Shown in pieces: positions 1-8,072 of a stretch of DNA of 39,563 nucleotides. The DNA is from an uncultured Rhodospirillales bacterium (GTDB lineage Bacteria; Pseudomonadota; Alphaproteobacteria; Acetobacterales; Acetobacteraceae): positions 1 through 39,563 of the forward strand of contig CAIYSR010000096.1 of NCBI GenBank assembly GCA_903928895.1, read 5' to 3'. Every line of letters starts with the position of its first letter. Positions within the stretch are counted from its first letter, which is position 1. The notes under the pieces were generated by a model. It did not search any database. It saw only the letters and a program-made list of their open reading frames with translations, and had not been told where the DNA came from. Both the position numbers and the translations under genes were made by a program.

Positions 1-74
1 AGCCGCCGTGCACGTTCGTTCAGGAACGGCGCGAGCGTCTCAAAACGGGCCCTGATGGCGTCCCTGTCGATCAC
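1..74 (-). CDS. ISAzo13-family transposase, N-terminal part (cut by window edge)
   Basis: Reading leftwards from a GTG at 74, the frame stays open to the window edge. It begins VIDRDAIRARFETLAPFLNE, which resembles the start of ISAzo13-family DDE transposases. Only about 24 residues are visible, so no catalytic residue can be seen and it is unknown whether the gene is complete outside the window. GAGG runs directly into the GTG, which is closer than ideal, so the start is uncertain. The presence of an IS element fits the many broken genes in the next 9 kb. Confidence 0.55.
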   Translation of the reverse strand, partial: MIDRDAIRARFETLAPFLNERARR

Positions 75-304
75 CTCGCAACGTTAGTACGCGCTGCCGA
101 CCGATTCCTAGCCCCGATTCACTTGTTTTGTGTCAGACCCTTAGCCAGGTTGTTGTCCATTTCCGACGATGGCGGCTTCTGGCGCGGCTTCGTGGTCGCG
201 GAGGGAGTGGCAGATGAGAGACAGGGGCGAACCCGTCACCATTGACCCCATCCGCGCCGGGGCCGAGACTTCGTCCGGTGCTGGTTTTCTCAAGGGGGTT
301 TGCG
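75..304. other. Intergenic region upstream of the binding-protein gene
   Basis: I see no coding frame with convincing codon use here. The part next to the transposase start may contain the terminal inverted repeat of that insertion sequence, but its partner is outside the window. The promoter of the downstream binding-protein gene must lie here; I could not pick out convincing -35 and -10 boxes. AGGGGG at about 293-298 is the ribosome-binding site for the ATG at 305. Confidence 0.4.
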
Positions 305-1903
305 ATGGCGCGGTACTGGGTCCTGGCGGCGGCCTTGGCGATGGGGGTGTCGGCGGCGCGGGCGGATACGCTGGTGGTGTGCTCCGAGGCGAGCCCCGAT
401 GCGCTCAACGCGGTGTTGAGCACAGCCAACACGACCTATGATGTCTCCGAGCAGATCGCGGATCGCCTGGTCGAGATGGAGATCGGCGGATCGGCGATCA
501 GGCCGGCGCTGGCGGAATCCTGGACGGTTTCGCCCGACGGGCTACGCTATGTCTTCAAGCTGCGGCCGGGGGTGAAGTTCCACTCCAATGCGGCGTTCAA
601 GCCGAGCCGGGATTTCAACGCCGATGATGTCGTCTTCACCTTCGCGCGGATGTATGACAAGGAGCATCGCTACGCCAAGGTGAGCGGCGGGACGTATCTG
701 GCCTTCGGCTCGTTCATCGGGTCGGCGCTGAAATCGGTTAGTCGGATCGATGACCTCACGGTGGCCTTCGAGATGAACATGCCGCTGGCGCCGTTGTTGA
801 GCAGCCTGTCGATCCAGCCGTTCTCGATTGCCTCGGCCGAATATGCCGCCGCGATGGACAAGGCCGGCACGCCCGAAAAGATCGACCAGGAGCCGATCGG
901 GACGGGTCCGTTCCAGCTCGTGCAGTATCAGAAGGACAGTCTGATCCGCTTCCGCGCCTTCCCCGATTTCTGGGGTGCCAAGGGCGGGCAGGTGGAGCGG
1001 GCGGCGAAGGTGGACCAGCTCGTCTTCTCCATCACCCCTGACGCGGCGGTGCGGTTTGCGAAGCTGCGGGCTGGGGAGTGCCAGGTGGCGCGCTATCCCA
1101 ATCCCGCCGATATGGCGGCGATGCGGGCGGTGTCGGGCGTGGTGGTGCAGGAGAGCACAATCGCCTCGATGGGCTATATCTCGTTCAGAACCGACAAAAA
1201 GCCGTTCGCGGACAAGCGGGTGCGCGAGGCGCTGGCGATGGCGATCGATCTGGACAGTCTGGTCAAGGCGGTCTTCCAAGGGACCGGGACGCCGGCGGCG
1301 GCCGTGGTTTCGCCGACGCTGTGGGGGGCCAATACGGCGTTGAAGCCGCGCCCCTATGACCCCGAACGGGCCAGGGCGCTGCTGGCCGAGGCCGGCTATG
1401 CTGGTGGTTTCAGCACCGATCTTTGGGCAATTCCGGTGGCGCGCGCCTATATGCCGAACGGCAAGCGGGCGGCGGAAATGATCCAGGCCGATTGGGCGAA
1501 AATCGGGGTGAGCGCGAAGATCGTCTCCTTCGAGTGGGGCGAGTATCTGCGGCGGATCCGCAACCACGAAAGCAAGGTCGGCATGCTCGGCGGCACCTGG
1601 GACTATCCGGACCCGGCGCAGATGCTGGTGGGGTTCACCTGTGCGTCGATGGATAACGGCCGCAACATCCCGCATTGGTGCAACACCACCTATAGCGAGG
1701 TGGTGGAGAAGGCCAATGTGGTGACCGATCCGGCCGAGCGGACCCGGCTCTATCAGCAGGCGCAGCAGATCTTCTACGACGAGGTGCCAGCGATGATGTT
1801 CGCCGACGCCAAGGCTTTCGTCGGTCTGCGCGCCAATGTGCAGGGGTTCAAGCTGCATTTCCTCGGCGGGCAACCCTTCGGCGGCGTAAGCCTCAAGCCC
1901 TAA
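305..1903 (+). CDS. ABC transporter substrate-binding protein, family 5 (dipeptide/DppA-like)
   Basis: A periplasmic solute-binding protein that would deliver short peptides or similar solutes to an ABC importer. The 532-residue length is normal for family 5 (SBP_bac_5). It has a clear signal peptide (MARYWVLAAALAMGVSAARA) followed by TLVVCSEASPDALN, which resembles the start of mature DppA. Later family features include the LAESWTVSPDGLRYVFKLRPGVKF-type block (about residues 75-95) and GTGPFQLVQY (about 200-210). I chose ATG 305 because it opens the signal peptide and follows AGGGGG; the frame extends upstream to 242, but that segment is not signal-like. No permease or ATPase genes follow, so it is an orphan or its transporter was separated by rearrangement. 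The peptide specificity is inferred from overall resemblance. Confidence 0.88.
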   Translation: MARYWVLAAALAMGVSAARADTLVVCSEASPDALNAVLSTANTTYDVSEQIADRLVEMEIGGSAIRPALAESWTVSPDGLRYVFKLRPGVKFHSNAAFKPSRDFNADDVVFTFARMYDKEHRYAKVSGGTYLAFGSFIGSALKSVSRIDDLTVAFEMNMPLAPLLSSLSIQPFSIASAEYAAAMDKAGTPEKIDQEPIGTGPFQLVQYQKDSLIRFRAFPDFWGAKGGQVERAAKVDQLVFSITPDAAVRFAKLRAGECQVARYPNPADMAAMRAVSGVVVQESTIASMGYISFRTDKKPFADKRVREALAMAIDLDSLVKAVFQGTGTPAAAVVSPTLWGANTALKPRPYDPERARALLAEAGYAGGFSTDLWAIPVARAYMPNGKRAAEMIQADWAKIGVSAKIVSFEWGEYLRRIRNHESKVGMLGGTWDYPDPAQMLVGFTCASMDNGRNIPHWCNTTYSEVVEKANVVTDPAERTRLYQQAQQIFYDEVPAMMFADAKAFVGLRANVQGFKLHFLGGQPFGGVSLKP

Positions 1904-1962
1904 GGGGGGATTTTGCTTCTTTTTTTCCCAAACGGAAGACATCTGTGAATAAGCGCCGAAGT

Positions 1963-2030
1963 GGGACCCCGCGGATAATAGCTGCAAGAGCCTGAAGTTG
2001 CTATTGAATTAGAGGAACAGACGGGGTCCC
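1963..2030. repeat. Inverted repeat, 9-bp arms with a second pair inside
   Basis: GGGACCCCG at 1963-1971 is perfectly complementary to CGGGGTCCC at 2022-2030. Inside lies a second pair, AATAGC (1977-1982) with GCTATT (2000-2005). The stretch follows the stop of the binding-protein gene, and its 3' side runs into GATCGGCGCAAATTTGG, whose CAAATTTG core recurs twice in the IS21 end near 3.05 kb. It may be a weak terminator or part of a degraded mobile-element end. The pairing is seen directly; the role is a guess. Confidence 0.4.
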
Positions 2031-2170
2031 GATCGGCGCAAATTTGGATTCGACCTTCATTCCGCTTTCGTTCTTTTTTTCAATGCGGTAGAACTTTTAG
2101 AGAGCGAGCCCGGTCGTTGCCGGCGCACAAACGCGAACAGCCATGGGCCTGTCGGGCGCCACAAACGACA

Positions 2171-2198
2171 AACGCCCCGGCGCTAATCCCGGGGCGTT
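2171..2198. terminator. Strong GC-rich hairpin, terminator-like
   Basis: A perfect 10-bp stem, AACGCCCCGG (2171-2180) with CCGGGGCGTT (2189-2198), closes an 8-base loop. Read on the minus strand it is followed by TTTGTCGTTTG, moderately T-rich, so it is a better terminator for leftward transcription; on the plus strand the downstream sequence is not T-rich. No intact gene directly feeds it from either side. Confidence 0.5.
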
Positions 2199-2348
2199 GG
2201 CTCAGCAAATCAAGATGGTTGCGGGGAGGCGCAACCGACGTTCCCATCACTCGACCGTGGAAATATAGCCAAGTTTGATCATTGGGTTTCCGGCCGTCAA
2301 TGTCTGCGAACCGGCAGGTCGCGGCAACAAGACTCAAGCTTGGGATCA

Positions 2349-2374
2349 AGGGTTCGAATCCCGATGCGGCACCA
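2349..2374 (+). other. tRNA 3'-end-like sequence (possible att-site or tRNA remnant)
   Basis: GGGTTCGAATCCC at 2350-2362 matches the T-arm and T-loop of a tRNA and is followed after nine bases by CCA (2372-2374). The distance from T-loop to CCA is one base shorter than canonical. The expected 5' acceptor half (around TGCCGC) and a proper anticodon stem are not found upstream. It therefore looks like a tRNA 3' fragment of the kind left by site-specific integration, or a decayed gene, rather than a working tRNA. Chance resemblance is possible. Confidence 0.3.
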
Positions 2375-2760
2375 CCGCCAGTTTCCTTTCAAATCGCACT
2401 CTCCGGCTCGGCCGGGAGCGCCATGAGGCGCAGGTCTCCTGCGGTTTTCCGAGGGGACCTGTTGACCGGCTTGGCGGCTGCGAAGCCGAAAATCGCTCTC
2501 CGAGGGCAGATTCTCTCCGAACCTATGGACTGCCGTGATTAGCGAACACGTGAATTTTCTATTGTTTTCAATCGTATAAACCTGTTGATCGCCTAATGGC
2601 TTGGTCTGCCGTTTTCGGTCGGTTGGCACGGGGCGCAAATAGTCGCTGAGCGTTCTGTGCGAATGGCTCCGCCCATCAAGGGAGAAGGCTTCCGGCCGTG
2701 CCCCCCAATGCCGTCCGATGCGAGTCAGATGTGCTCATGGCGCACGGCCGACGATATCCA
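2375..2760. other. Gene-free stretch with short hairpins
   Basis: No frame here looks coding. Several small perfect hairpins are visible, for example GCGCC-ATGA-GGCGC (about 2418-2431), GCAGG-TCT-CCTGC (about 2430-2442) and CGGCT-GCGA-AGCCG (about 2476-2489). They could be part of a structured RNA or chance in GC-rich DNA. AT-rich DNA lies at about 2550-2590. Confidence 0.3.
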
Positions 2761-3000
2761 TCAGTTTGGCGTAGTCGGTGACGACGTCACGCTGGGCCAA
2801 GGGCCTATCCGGGGTAGCGGCTGCAACTCGCGTTCGTATTGCTGTGCCGTCGCACCCCCGCGCAGCACCTTGCGCACGGAGTTGCGGGAAACGTACAGGT
2901 CCCGAACGATCTCCTTGATCGGCCGGCCTCGAACAAAGAACTCGCGTCGGATCCGCGCAATCGTGTCCACGCCCTTCATCCCCTGCCCGCCCATCCCCAA
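2761..3000 (-). pseudogene. istA: IS21-family transposase IstA, truncated N-terminal fragment
   Basis: The leftward frame from ATG 3000 reads MGMGGQGMKGVDTIARIRRE and continues with EFFVRGRPIKEIVRDLYVSR and the NSVRKVLR helix. This is the DNA-binding N-terminus of IS21-family IstA. Homology ends after about 65 residues at QPLPRIGPWP, after which unrelated residues lead to a stop. Full IstA is about 500 residues with a DDE core, all missing here, and no istB follows. This is a dead remnant of an insertion, together with the end repeats at 3036-3090. Confidence 0.8.
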
Positions 3001-3035
3001 TCAGGACAGACAGTCTGCGTTCCAGATCACCAGAG

Positions 3036-3090
3036 GGGTCAAATTTGGACGCCGATCCCACTGCTCACGGGGGCAAATTTGCACGCCGAA
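3036..3090 (-). repeat. IS21-type end with two transposase-binding repeats
   Basis: Upstream of the istA fragment two copies of a motif lie in the same orientation: GGGGTCAAATTTGGACGCC (3036-3054) and GGGGCAAATTTGCACGCC (about 3070-3087). Multiple subterminal repeats with a CAAATTTG core next to istA are typical of IS21-like ends. The outer boundary is probably near 3090-3100, close to the 3' end of the neighbouring dehydrogenase gene, which the insertion left intact. Confidence 0.6.
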
Positions 3091-3136
3091 ACACGGCCGC
3101 CACCCATCCAGCCGCGGCCTGAGCAGCGGATCGCGC

Positions 3137-4120
3137 TCAAAGGTAGCGGTCGCCGGCGCCAAGCAGGTTGAGCGGCATCTCGCCGCGCAAGGCACGGGAG
3201 CAGTTTTCGGCTGCGCGGCGCAGCCCGGTCGGGCGCGTCGATGGCACCGACGCCGAGTTGTGCGGTGAACCGATGACGTTCGCCAGCGTCATGAACGGAT
3301 AATCCATCGCGAACCGGCCGTGGCGCACCGGCTCGATCCACCAGGCATCGATGCAGGCGGTGAAGCCGGGATTGGCCTGGAGATGAGCGTAGAGCGCCGC
3401 CTCCTCGATGATCTCGCCGCGCGCGAGGTTGATGAGGATGGTACCCGACTTCATGGCAGCGAGCTGCGCGGCGCCGATCAACCTCTCGGTGGCGCGGGTC
3501 AACGGCGCGCTGATCACCAGCACGTCGGAGGCCCCCAGAAGCGTATCGAGCTGATCCGGCGTGCCCATCCACTCCACCCCGTCCTCCGACCCTCCGCCGC
3601 GGTTGATGGCGTGGATGCGCATGCCGAAGGCACGCAGTAGCCGCGCCGTCGCCCGGCCGATGGCGCCGTAGCCGAAAATGCCGCAAACACCACCCGCCAG
3701 CATGCGATTGGGCACCTGCTGATTGAAGGTGCCGCGGGCGAGTTCGCCATGCTCCACGATCAACCGTTTCGCCGCGGCCAGTGCCATCGCCACCGCGTGC
3801 TCCGCCATCGGCTCGGCATAGGCACCGGCATTGGTGGCCACCTGCACGCCCGGCGGCAGATCTCCGATCGGGATGAAATCGATGCCGGCCGGCATGAACT
3901 GGATCAGTCTCGCCCCAGCCAGGAGGCCGGCCTCGCCCGGCCGCAATTCCCGCGCGGTATTGGCGGCGAACAGTACGTCGGCACGGCTGAGCGCGGCGGC
4001 CCGGCCAGCCTCGTCGCAATCGGCGAGATGGATGATCTCGCCCGCCCCGCCAACCGCATCGGCCACCAGGGCACGGTCGGCGGCATTCAAGTTGAAGCTG
4101 ACGACGAGGGTTCCCGGCAT
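3137..4120 (-). CDS. D-2-hydroxyacid dehydrogenase family protein
   Basis: A predicted cytoplasmic NAD(P)-dependent oxidoreductase that interconverts 2-keto acids and D-2-hydroxyacids; substrate unknown. The 327-residue length is normal. The Rossmann motif GIFGYGAIGRATARLLRAFG is at about residues 147-166. The catalytic arginine is in INLARGEIIEEAAL (about 234-247) and the catalytic histidine in GSPHNSA (about 284-290); the usual C-terminal glutamate is probably in WWIEPV (about 262-267). ATG 4120 is preceded on the minus strand by GGAG at good spacing. It is transcribed alone, divergent from the truncated binding-protein gene at 4362, with the IS21 remnant at its 3' side. Confidence 0.88.
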   Translation of the reverse strand: MPGTLVVSFNLNAADRALVADAVGGAGEIIHLADCDEAGRAAALSRADVLFAANTARELRPGEAGLLAGARLIQFMPAGIDFIPIGDLPPGVQVATNAGAYAEPMAEHAVAMALAAAKRLIVEHGELARGTFNQQVPNRMLAGGVCGIFGYGAIGRATARLLRAFGMRIHAINRGGGSEDGVEWMGTPDQLDTLLGASDVLVISAPLTRATERLIGAAQLAAMKSGTILINLARGEIIEEAALYAHLQANPGFTACIDAWWIEPVRHGRFAMDYPFMTLANVIGSPHNSASVPSTRPTGLRRAAENCSRALRGEMPLNLLGAGDRYL

Positions 4121-4361
4121 GGGCCGCTCCTATCGATTGCGCGTGATCACGGAGAGGCTCGCAGGCTTGCCGCGGGCAGGCAACCTGGCTGGATTACTCC
4201 AGCAAAGCAAAATTCCTCTGTCGCCGGAGCCCGCACTGGCCGCATCGTGGCGGTGTCTCGGGGGCGCCCCTCGTCCTGACGCGGATCGCCCCGCCGGCAA
4301 TCCCGTTTCGGCGCGGGGCGCCCGCCGTGATGGAAACGATAATCAAGAAGCAGGGGAAACC
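4121..4361. promoter_or_regulatory. Divergent intergenic region
   Basis: About 240 bases separate the leftward dehydrogenase from the rightward binding-protein remnant, so promoters for both should lie here. I could not assign boxes with confidence. The ribosome-binding site for the plus gene is AGGGG just before 4362. Confidence 0.35.
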
Positions 4362-4613
4362 ATGAAGCGCCGTACCGTTCTTGCCGGCCTCGCCGCCACC
4401 GCCAGCCTCATCCGCCCGGCCCGCGCCACCACCGTCGGCGTGACCAAAACCGAGATCAAGATCGGCAGCACCACCGCCTTCACCGTCACCGGCAAAGCCG
4501 AGGACGCCGCCGCCGCCTACCCAATCGTCAACGGCATCAAGGGCTTCCCGGTCTCGCCGCCTGCCAATCCGGCGGCTCTGCCCGCCGTCGCGACAAAGGC
4601 GCCGGCCTCATGA
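4362..4613 (+). pseudogene. Branched-chain-type (family 4) ABC substrate-binding protein, truncated remnant
   Basis: ATG 4362 with AGGGG upstream opens MKRRTVLAGLAATASLIRPA, a twin-arginine/Sec-like signal, followed by GVTKTEIKIGSTTAFT. That is the usual start of mature branched-chain amino acid and aromatic-acid binding proteins (periplasmic-binding protein type 1 fold). Normal members are about 400 residues, whereas the frame stops after 83. The expected block after TTAFT is scrambled: TGKAE and AYPIVN echo the family but are out of place, which points to internal deletion plus truncation. It cannot form a binding protein. Confidence 0.7.
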
Positions 4614-4724
4614 TGTGAGGATCGAGGTTGATGCCGGTCATCGCCCCTGCCGGGTGAGGGGTGTCACCGACCTTGCTCGCTGCCTCGATCAGGATGCTGG
4701 CAGGCGAGGCGTCGCGGCCCGACT

Positions 4725-4877
4725 GCTCGCCAGCACGCGGCTCTCTCCGCCGAACGCTGGAAGCAGACCAACACACGCCTGTCGCGGATCGAGATCGCGC
4801 TGGGGGTCATTGTCCTCCTGCTCCTCGTGGGAGAGGGGTCAGTGATCGACGTGCTGAAGCGGCTACTGGGAGGTTAA
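4725..4877 (+). pseudogene. Small single-TM protein remnant, copy 1 of 3 in window
   Basis: The frame ending at TAA 4875-4877 reads ARQHAALSAERWKQTNTRLS, RIEIALG, then the hydrophobic VIVLLLLVGEGSV and VIDVLKRLLGG. The same protein recurs at 18492-18650 and 25132-25464. It has a short charged helix, one membrane span and a basic tail, a layout often seen in small phage-associated membrane proteins (holin- or XhlA-like). No ATG, GTG or TTG in frame lies upstream before the stop at 4629-4631, so this copy appears to have lost its 5' end. I do not recognise the family by name. Confidence 0.55.
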
Positions 4878-5132
4878 CCAACCATTGAGCCCTGGCGGTT
4901 GCCAACCCAAAAAAGAATGCATGTTTTGCTCAGATAGTGCAACGAGGATCGACCATAGGGGGCCGTTGGCAACGAGCCGCCTAACACGCAGAGGATTCTC
5001 GGCGGCGCAACCAGCCTGACGGCGTGATTTAAGTCGGAAGACGCTGCCGTCCGGCGATCCAAAGGTCGGCTCGGAAATCCCCGGTCGGCTTGATATGCTG
5101 GTTCGCCAAGCGCCAGAACCTAAACGGCGGCC
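4878..5132. other. Gene-free stretch
   Basis: No convincing coding frame. There is an A/T-rich patch at about 4905-4935. The stretch separates the small-protein remnant from the convergent hypothetical gene ending at 5133. I see no clear terminator. Confidence 0.3.
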
Positions 5133-5588
5133 TCACAGTTTGAACCAGCGCTCAGGCCGACCTTCAAGCTCACTCCGACAGGCTTTGGCAAAAGCGTGCA
5201 GTGGATCAAGCGCATCCCGATTCAGCATGGCGCTCAGTTCGTCAACTGACTTGTTGGGCTCGGCATAGGAGTGGGCGATCAACCGGGCAATTCGGTCCGC
5301 TTCCGCGACCACCGACGGCGTCGACAGGATCCGTAGCCGGCTGACCAGGGCATACAGCCGGATCACCCGCTCTGGATCAAGTGTGTCGCGTGTGAGCGCA
5401 TCGATGTAGAGGGCAGATGCCTCCTCGATGAACTCGCGGTACAGCTCCTCTCGCCGGCTCTTGCCGTGAAGCAGCAGCTGAGCCCGCTGTTGGGCACGCA
5501 CGCCACGCCAGGTCGCAAAGAATGTGGTGAAGCCACCGATGGCCGAGCCGGACAGGGCCGCCAGCGCCGGGAGGTGTGCCGTGTCCAT
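5133..5588 (-). CDS. Hypothetical protein with one N-terminal membrane span, at the end of the RND efflux locus
   Basis: A 151-residue protein of unknown function. Residues about 5-25 (LPALAALSGSAIGGFTTFFA) form one hydrophobic span; the rest is a soluble helical domain rich in charged residues (KSRREELYREFIEEASALYI). ATG 5588 is preferred because AGGAG lies eight bases upstream; a GTG at 5597 would sit directly on that site. It begins just after the end of the RND pump pseudogene (5594), so it was the third gene of the adaptor-pump operon. It seems intact although the pump is broken. Confidence 0.7.
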   Translation of the reverse strand: MDTAHLPALAALSGSAIGGFTTFFATWRGVRAQQRAQLLLHGKSRREELYREFIEEASALYIDALTRDTLDPERVIRLYALVSRLRILSTPSVVAEADRIARLIAHSYAEPNKSVDELSAMLNRDALDPLHAFAKACRSELEGRPERWFKL

Positions 5589-5593
5589 GGTGG

Positions 5594-6846
5594 TCACTCC
5601 TGCGTCGCCGCGGCCGGCACGGCGTCGCTGTCCCTGGTCTCAGGGTCCGGCTGACCGATGCGGAACCAGGCCACATAGAGCGCCGGCAGGAAGACCAGGG
5701 TGAGCAGCGTGGCGACCGCGAGACCACGGCGAGCACCAGCGGAATGGCCAGCGCCACCACCGCGCCGGCACGCAGCCCGAGGCTGACGAGGCTAACGGCC
5801 AGGACGATCGCGATCGCCTCCCACAGCGCCTCCATGAAGTCGTCCACCGCGTGCTCGACGGTCACAGGCTGGTCCGCGATCAGCTTCGCCTCGATCCCAA
5901 TCGGCAAGCCCGCCGTGATCTCCGTCATGGCGAGTTTGATGTTGTGCCCGAGAGCCAGCACGTCGCCACCCTTGCGCATCGCGATGGCCAACCCGATCCC
6001 GTCGCGACCGTTGATCCGGAACATCGGCTGCGGAGGATCGGCCGGGCCGCGGGTCACATGGGCGATATCGCCGAGGCGGATGATGCGGTTATTGACAGCG
6101 AAGTTGACGGCGAGAACGTCCTGTTCGGTGCGGAACGCGCCCGACACTCTGACCAGGATCCTCTCGCTGTCGGTTTGCACCACGCCGGCGGGCGTGACGG
6201 AGTTCTGGGCCTGCAGTGCCGCGATCAGGGTCGAGCGGTCGATACCGAGCCCGGCAAGTTGCGCGGTCGAGAATTCGACCTGGACGCGCTCGTCCTGGAT
6301 CCCCAGGAGGTCGACCTTAGCGATGTCCGGCACCTGGAGCAGCCGGTTGCGGGCATCGTCCACGTAGTCTCTGAGCTCCCGGTGGGTGAATCCGTCGGCC
6401 GTGAAGCCGTAAAGGATACCATAGGTGTCGCCGAATTCGTCATTGAAGCCGGGGCCGACGAGGCCTTGCGGCAGCGTGCCCCGGATATCGCTTATTTTCT
6501 TGCGCACTTGGTACCAAATATCCGGCACCTCGCGCGGGGACGTGGAATCCTTCAGGTGAACGAAGATCGTGGCGTTGCCCGGCGTGGTGAAGCTATTCAG
6601 GTGGTCGACGCCGGGCGTCTCCTGCAGCTTGCGCTCCAGTCGGTCGGTCACCTGCTCGATCGTGTCGGCGAGCGTCGCGCCGGGCCACGCAGCCTGGACC
6701 ACCATGGTTTTGATCGTGAAGTTCGGGTCCTCGCTGCGACCGAGCCGGAGGTAGGCGCCAATGCCGCCGATCACGATGGCGATCATGCAGTAAGTGACCA
6801 GCGGACGGTGGCGGATCGCCCATTCCGAAAGGTTGAAGCCGCTCAT
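5594..6846 (-). pseudogene. RND efflux pump permease, internally deleted and frameshifted
   Basis: Normal pumps of this type are about 1040 residues and export drugs or other compounds through the inner membrane by proton antiport. ATG 6846 opens MSGFNLSEWAIRHRPLVTYC, followed by the first span and the N-terminal porter domain (DRLERKLQETPGVD, TPAGVVQTDSERILVRVSGA). The sequence runs normally to the fourth-span region (AIPLVLAVV, near 5735). It then joins, in another frame, the pump's own C-terminus, LLTLVFLPALYVAWFRIGQP, which ends at TGA 5594. More than 600 middle and C-terminal residues are missing. The junction, around 5720-5738, has sequence shared by both sides, suggesting deletion between short repeats. 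It cannot work as a pump. Confidence 0.85.
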
Positions 6847-7931
6847 CGCACAGCCTCCAACAGGCGGACCTTCTGGCCCGGATGAAGTAGCTGCACACCC
6901 GCCGTAACGACGACGTCGCCGACGCTGACGCCCTGGGAGAGCATAACCTGCACCGGGTCGTAGCGAAGCACGTCGACGGCGTGGAGGGACACGGTCAAGC
7001 TCGGTGCATCGACCGTCCAGACCGCCGGCCGCCCGTTCAACTCGGTGAGCGCACTGGCCGGCACCGCGAACCCGGGCGTCGGCGTCAGCCGGATTCGGCC
7101 GGTGAGGGTGGATCCCAGCCGCATGGCGGCCGGGGGATCGGCGATCGCGACCTTGACCTGGAAGGTCTGGGTGGCCGGGTCGGCCTGTGGCGCCACCTCG
7201 CGGACCCGGCCGGTCGCGTTCACCGCGGGATCGTTTGTCAGAGCGATCTCCACGAGCGGGTCCTGCGGGCCGTTTCGGATGATCTGCTCCGACACGTCGA
7301 AAACAGCGTCGCGTCCATCCTGCCCGGCGACCTGGACGACCATTTGCCCGGCCCGGACCACCTCGCCCGGCTCGGCGCCGGCGGCGGTGACCACGCCTGA
7401 CGCGTCGGCAACCAGTATCGTGTAGCTCAGTTGGTCCTGGGCGAGACGCAGCTGCGCCCGAGCGGAATCGGCCTGTGCCCGCGCCGTATTGAAGGCCTGT
7501 TCGGCTTCGTCGAGCTTGGCACGGGGCGTCCAGCCGTCTTTGGCCAACTGCTGCTGGCGGCCAAGGGTGAGCCGCGCCTGGGTCAGTTGCGCCTCGGCTG
7601 CAACCAGCGTGGCCTCCGCCGACCGCCGCGCATTCTCCTCGTTCTGGGGAGCGAGCCGGGCAATCACCTGGCCGGCCTTGAGCGTTTCGCCCACGTTGAC
7701 GAGACGCTCGATCATGCGCCCATCGATGCGGAACCCGAGATTGGCCTGGTCCTTGGCGCGGACGTGGCCGGTCATCGCAATAATCTCCCCTTCCGGCGTG
7801 CCATGCACCGCCGTAACACGGACAGGTCGAGGCGGGGCGACTTCGGGAGGGGACTTGTCGCACCCCGCGAGGCTCGCGGCGACCAAGGCGACGGCGGCGA
7901 TCCGGCACTTTGACATGGCACTGTCTTTCAT
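6843..7931 (-). CDS. RND efflux periplasmic adaptor (MFP/HlyD-type) lipoprotein
   Basis: A membrane-fusion protein that would link an inner-membrane RND pump to an outer-membrane channel. The lipoprotein signal ends in the lipobox LAGC (about residues 23-26 from ATG 7931). A lipoyl-like half (GFRIDGRMIERLVNVGETLK) and a coiled-coil hairpin (about 95-150, rich in A, Q, E and L) follow, then the second lipoyl half and beta-barrel domains. At about 360 residues it is full length. ATG 7931 and ATG 7916 both keep the signal, and neither has a strong ribosome-binding site. Its stop overlaps the pump start as ATGA (6843-6846). It appears intact, but its pump is not, so its present function is doubtful unless it serves another pump. 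Confidence 0.85.
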   Translation of the reverse strand: MKDSAMSKCRIAAVALVAASLAGCDKSPPEVAPPRPVRVTAVHGTPEGEIIAMTGHVRAKDQANLGFRIDGRMIERLVNVGETLKAGQVIARLAPQNEENARRSAEATLVAAEAQLTQARLTLGRQQQLAKDGWTPRAKLDEAEQAFNTARAQADSARAQLRLAQDQLSYTILVADASGVVTAAGAEPGEVVRAGQMVVQVAGQDGRDAVFDVSEQIIRNGPQDPLVEIALTNDPAVNATGRVREVAPQADPATQTFQVKVAIADPPAAMRLGSTLTGRIRLTPTPGFAVPASALTELNGRPAVWTVDAPSLTVSLHAVDVLRYDPVQVMLSQGVSVGDVVVTAGVQLLHPGQKVRLLEAVR

Positions 7932-7989
7932 CTGACGCAGACGTCGCGGGCACCGGCCCGGCACCTGTGGCTTCCGCTTGGCTTGAACA

Positions 7990-8032
7990 TGCACTAATAA
8001 GTGCAATATATATAGATGCACTGGACAGTGCA
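7990..8032. promoter_or_regulatory. Two palindromic operators in the divergent adaptor/TetR promoter
   Basis: Two 16-bp palindromes share the same arms: TGCACTAATAAGTGCA (7990-8005) and TGCACTGGACAGTGCA (8017-8032), centres 27 bases apart. Between them lies AATATATATAG, a likely -10 region usable in either direction. This is the classic layout for a TetR repressor controlling itself and the divergent efflux operon. The palindromes are seen directly; binding by the adjacent regulator is inferred. Confidence 0.75.
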
Positions 8033-8072
8033 ATATGGTTCATGCTGCCATGCAGCAATGCGAGGTATCCAA

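Noticed and set aside
542-1987. Long open frame (481 codons) on the minus strand
   Set aside because: It is antisense to the binding-protein gene, and its translation is rich in R, H and G without protein-like patterns; long antisense frames are common at this GC content.
2101-2640. A two-piece (permuted) tmRNA, suggested by the T-arm and CCA at 2349-2374
   Set aside because: No coding piece with a recognisable tag reading frame (AND-like) or the conserved 5' acceptor segment was found on either strand nearby.
5377-8058. An 893-codon minus-strand frame that would fuse adaptor, pump and downstream gene
   Set aside because: Only the pump segment is in its true frame; the first ~400 and last ~130 residues are shadows of the adaptor and the small hypothetical gene.
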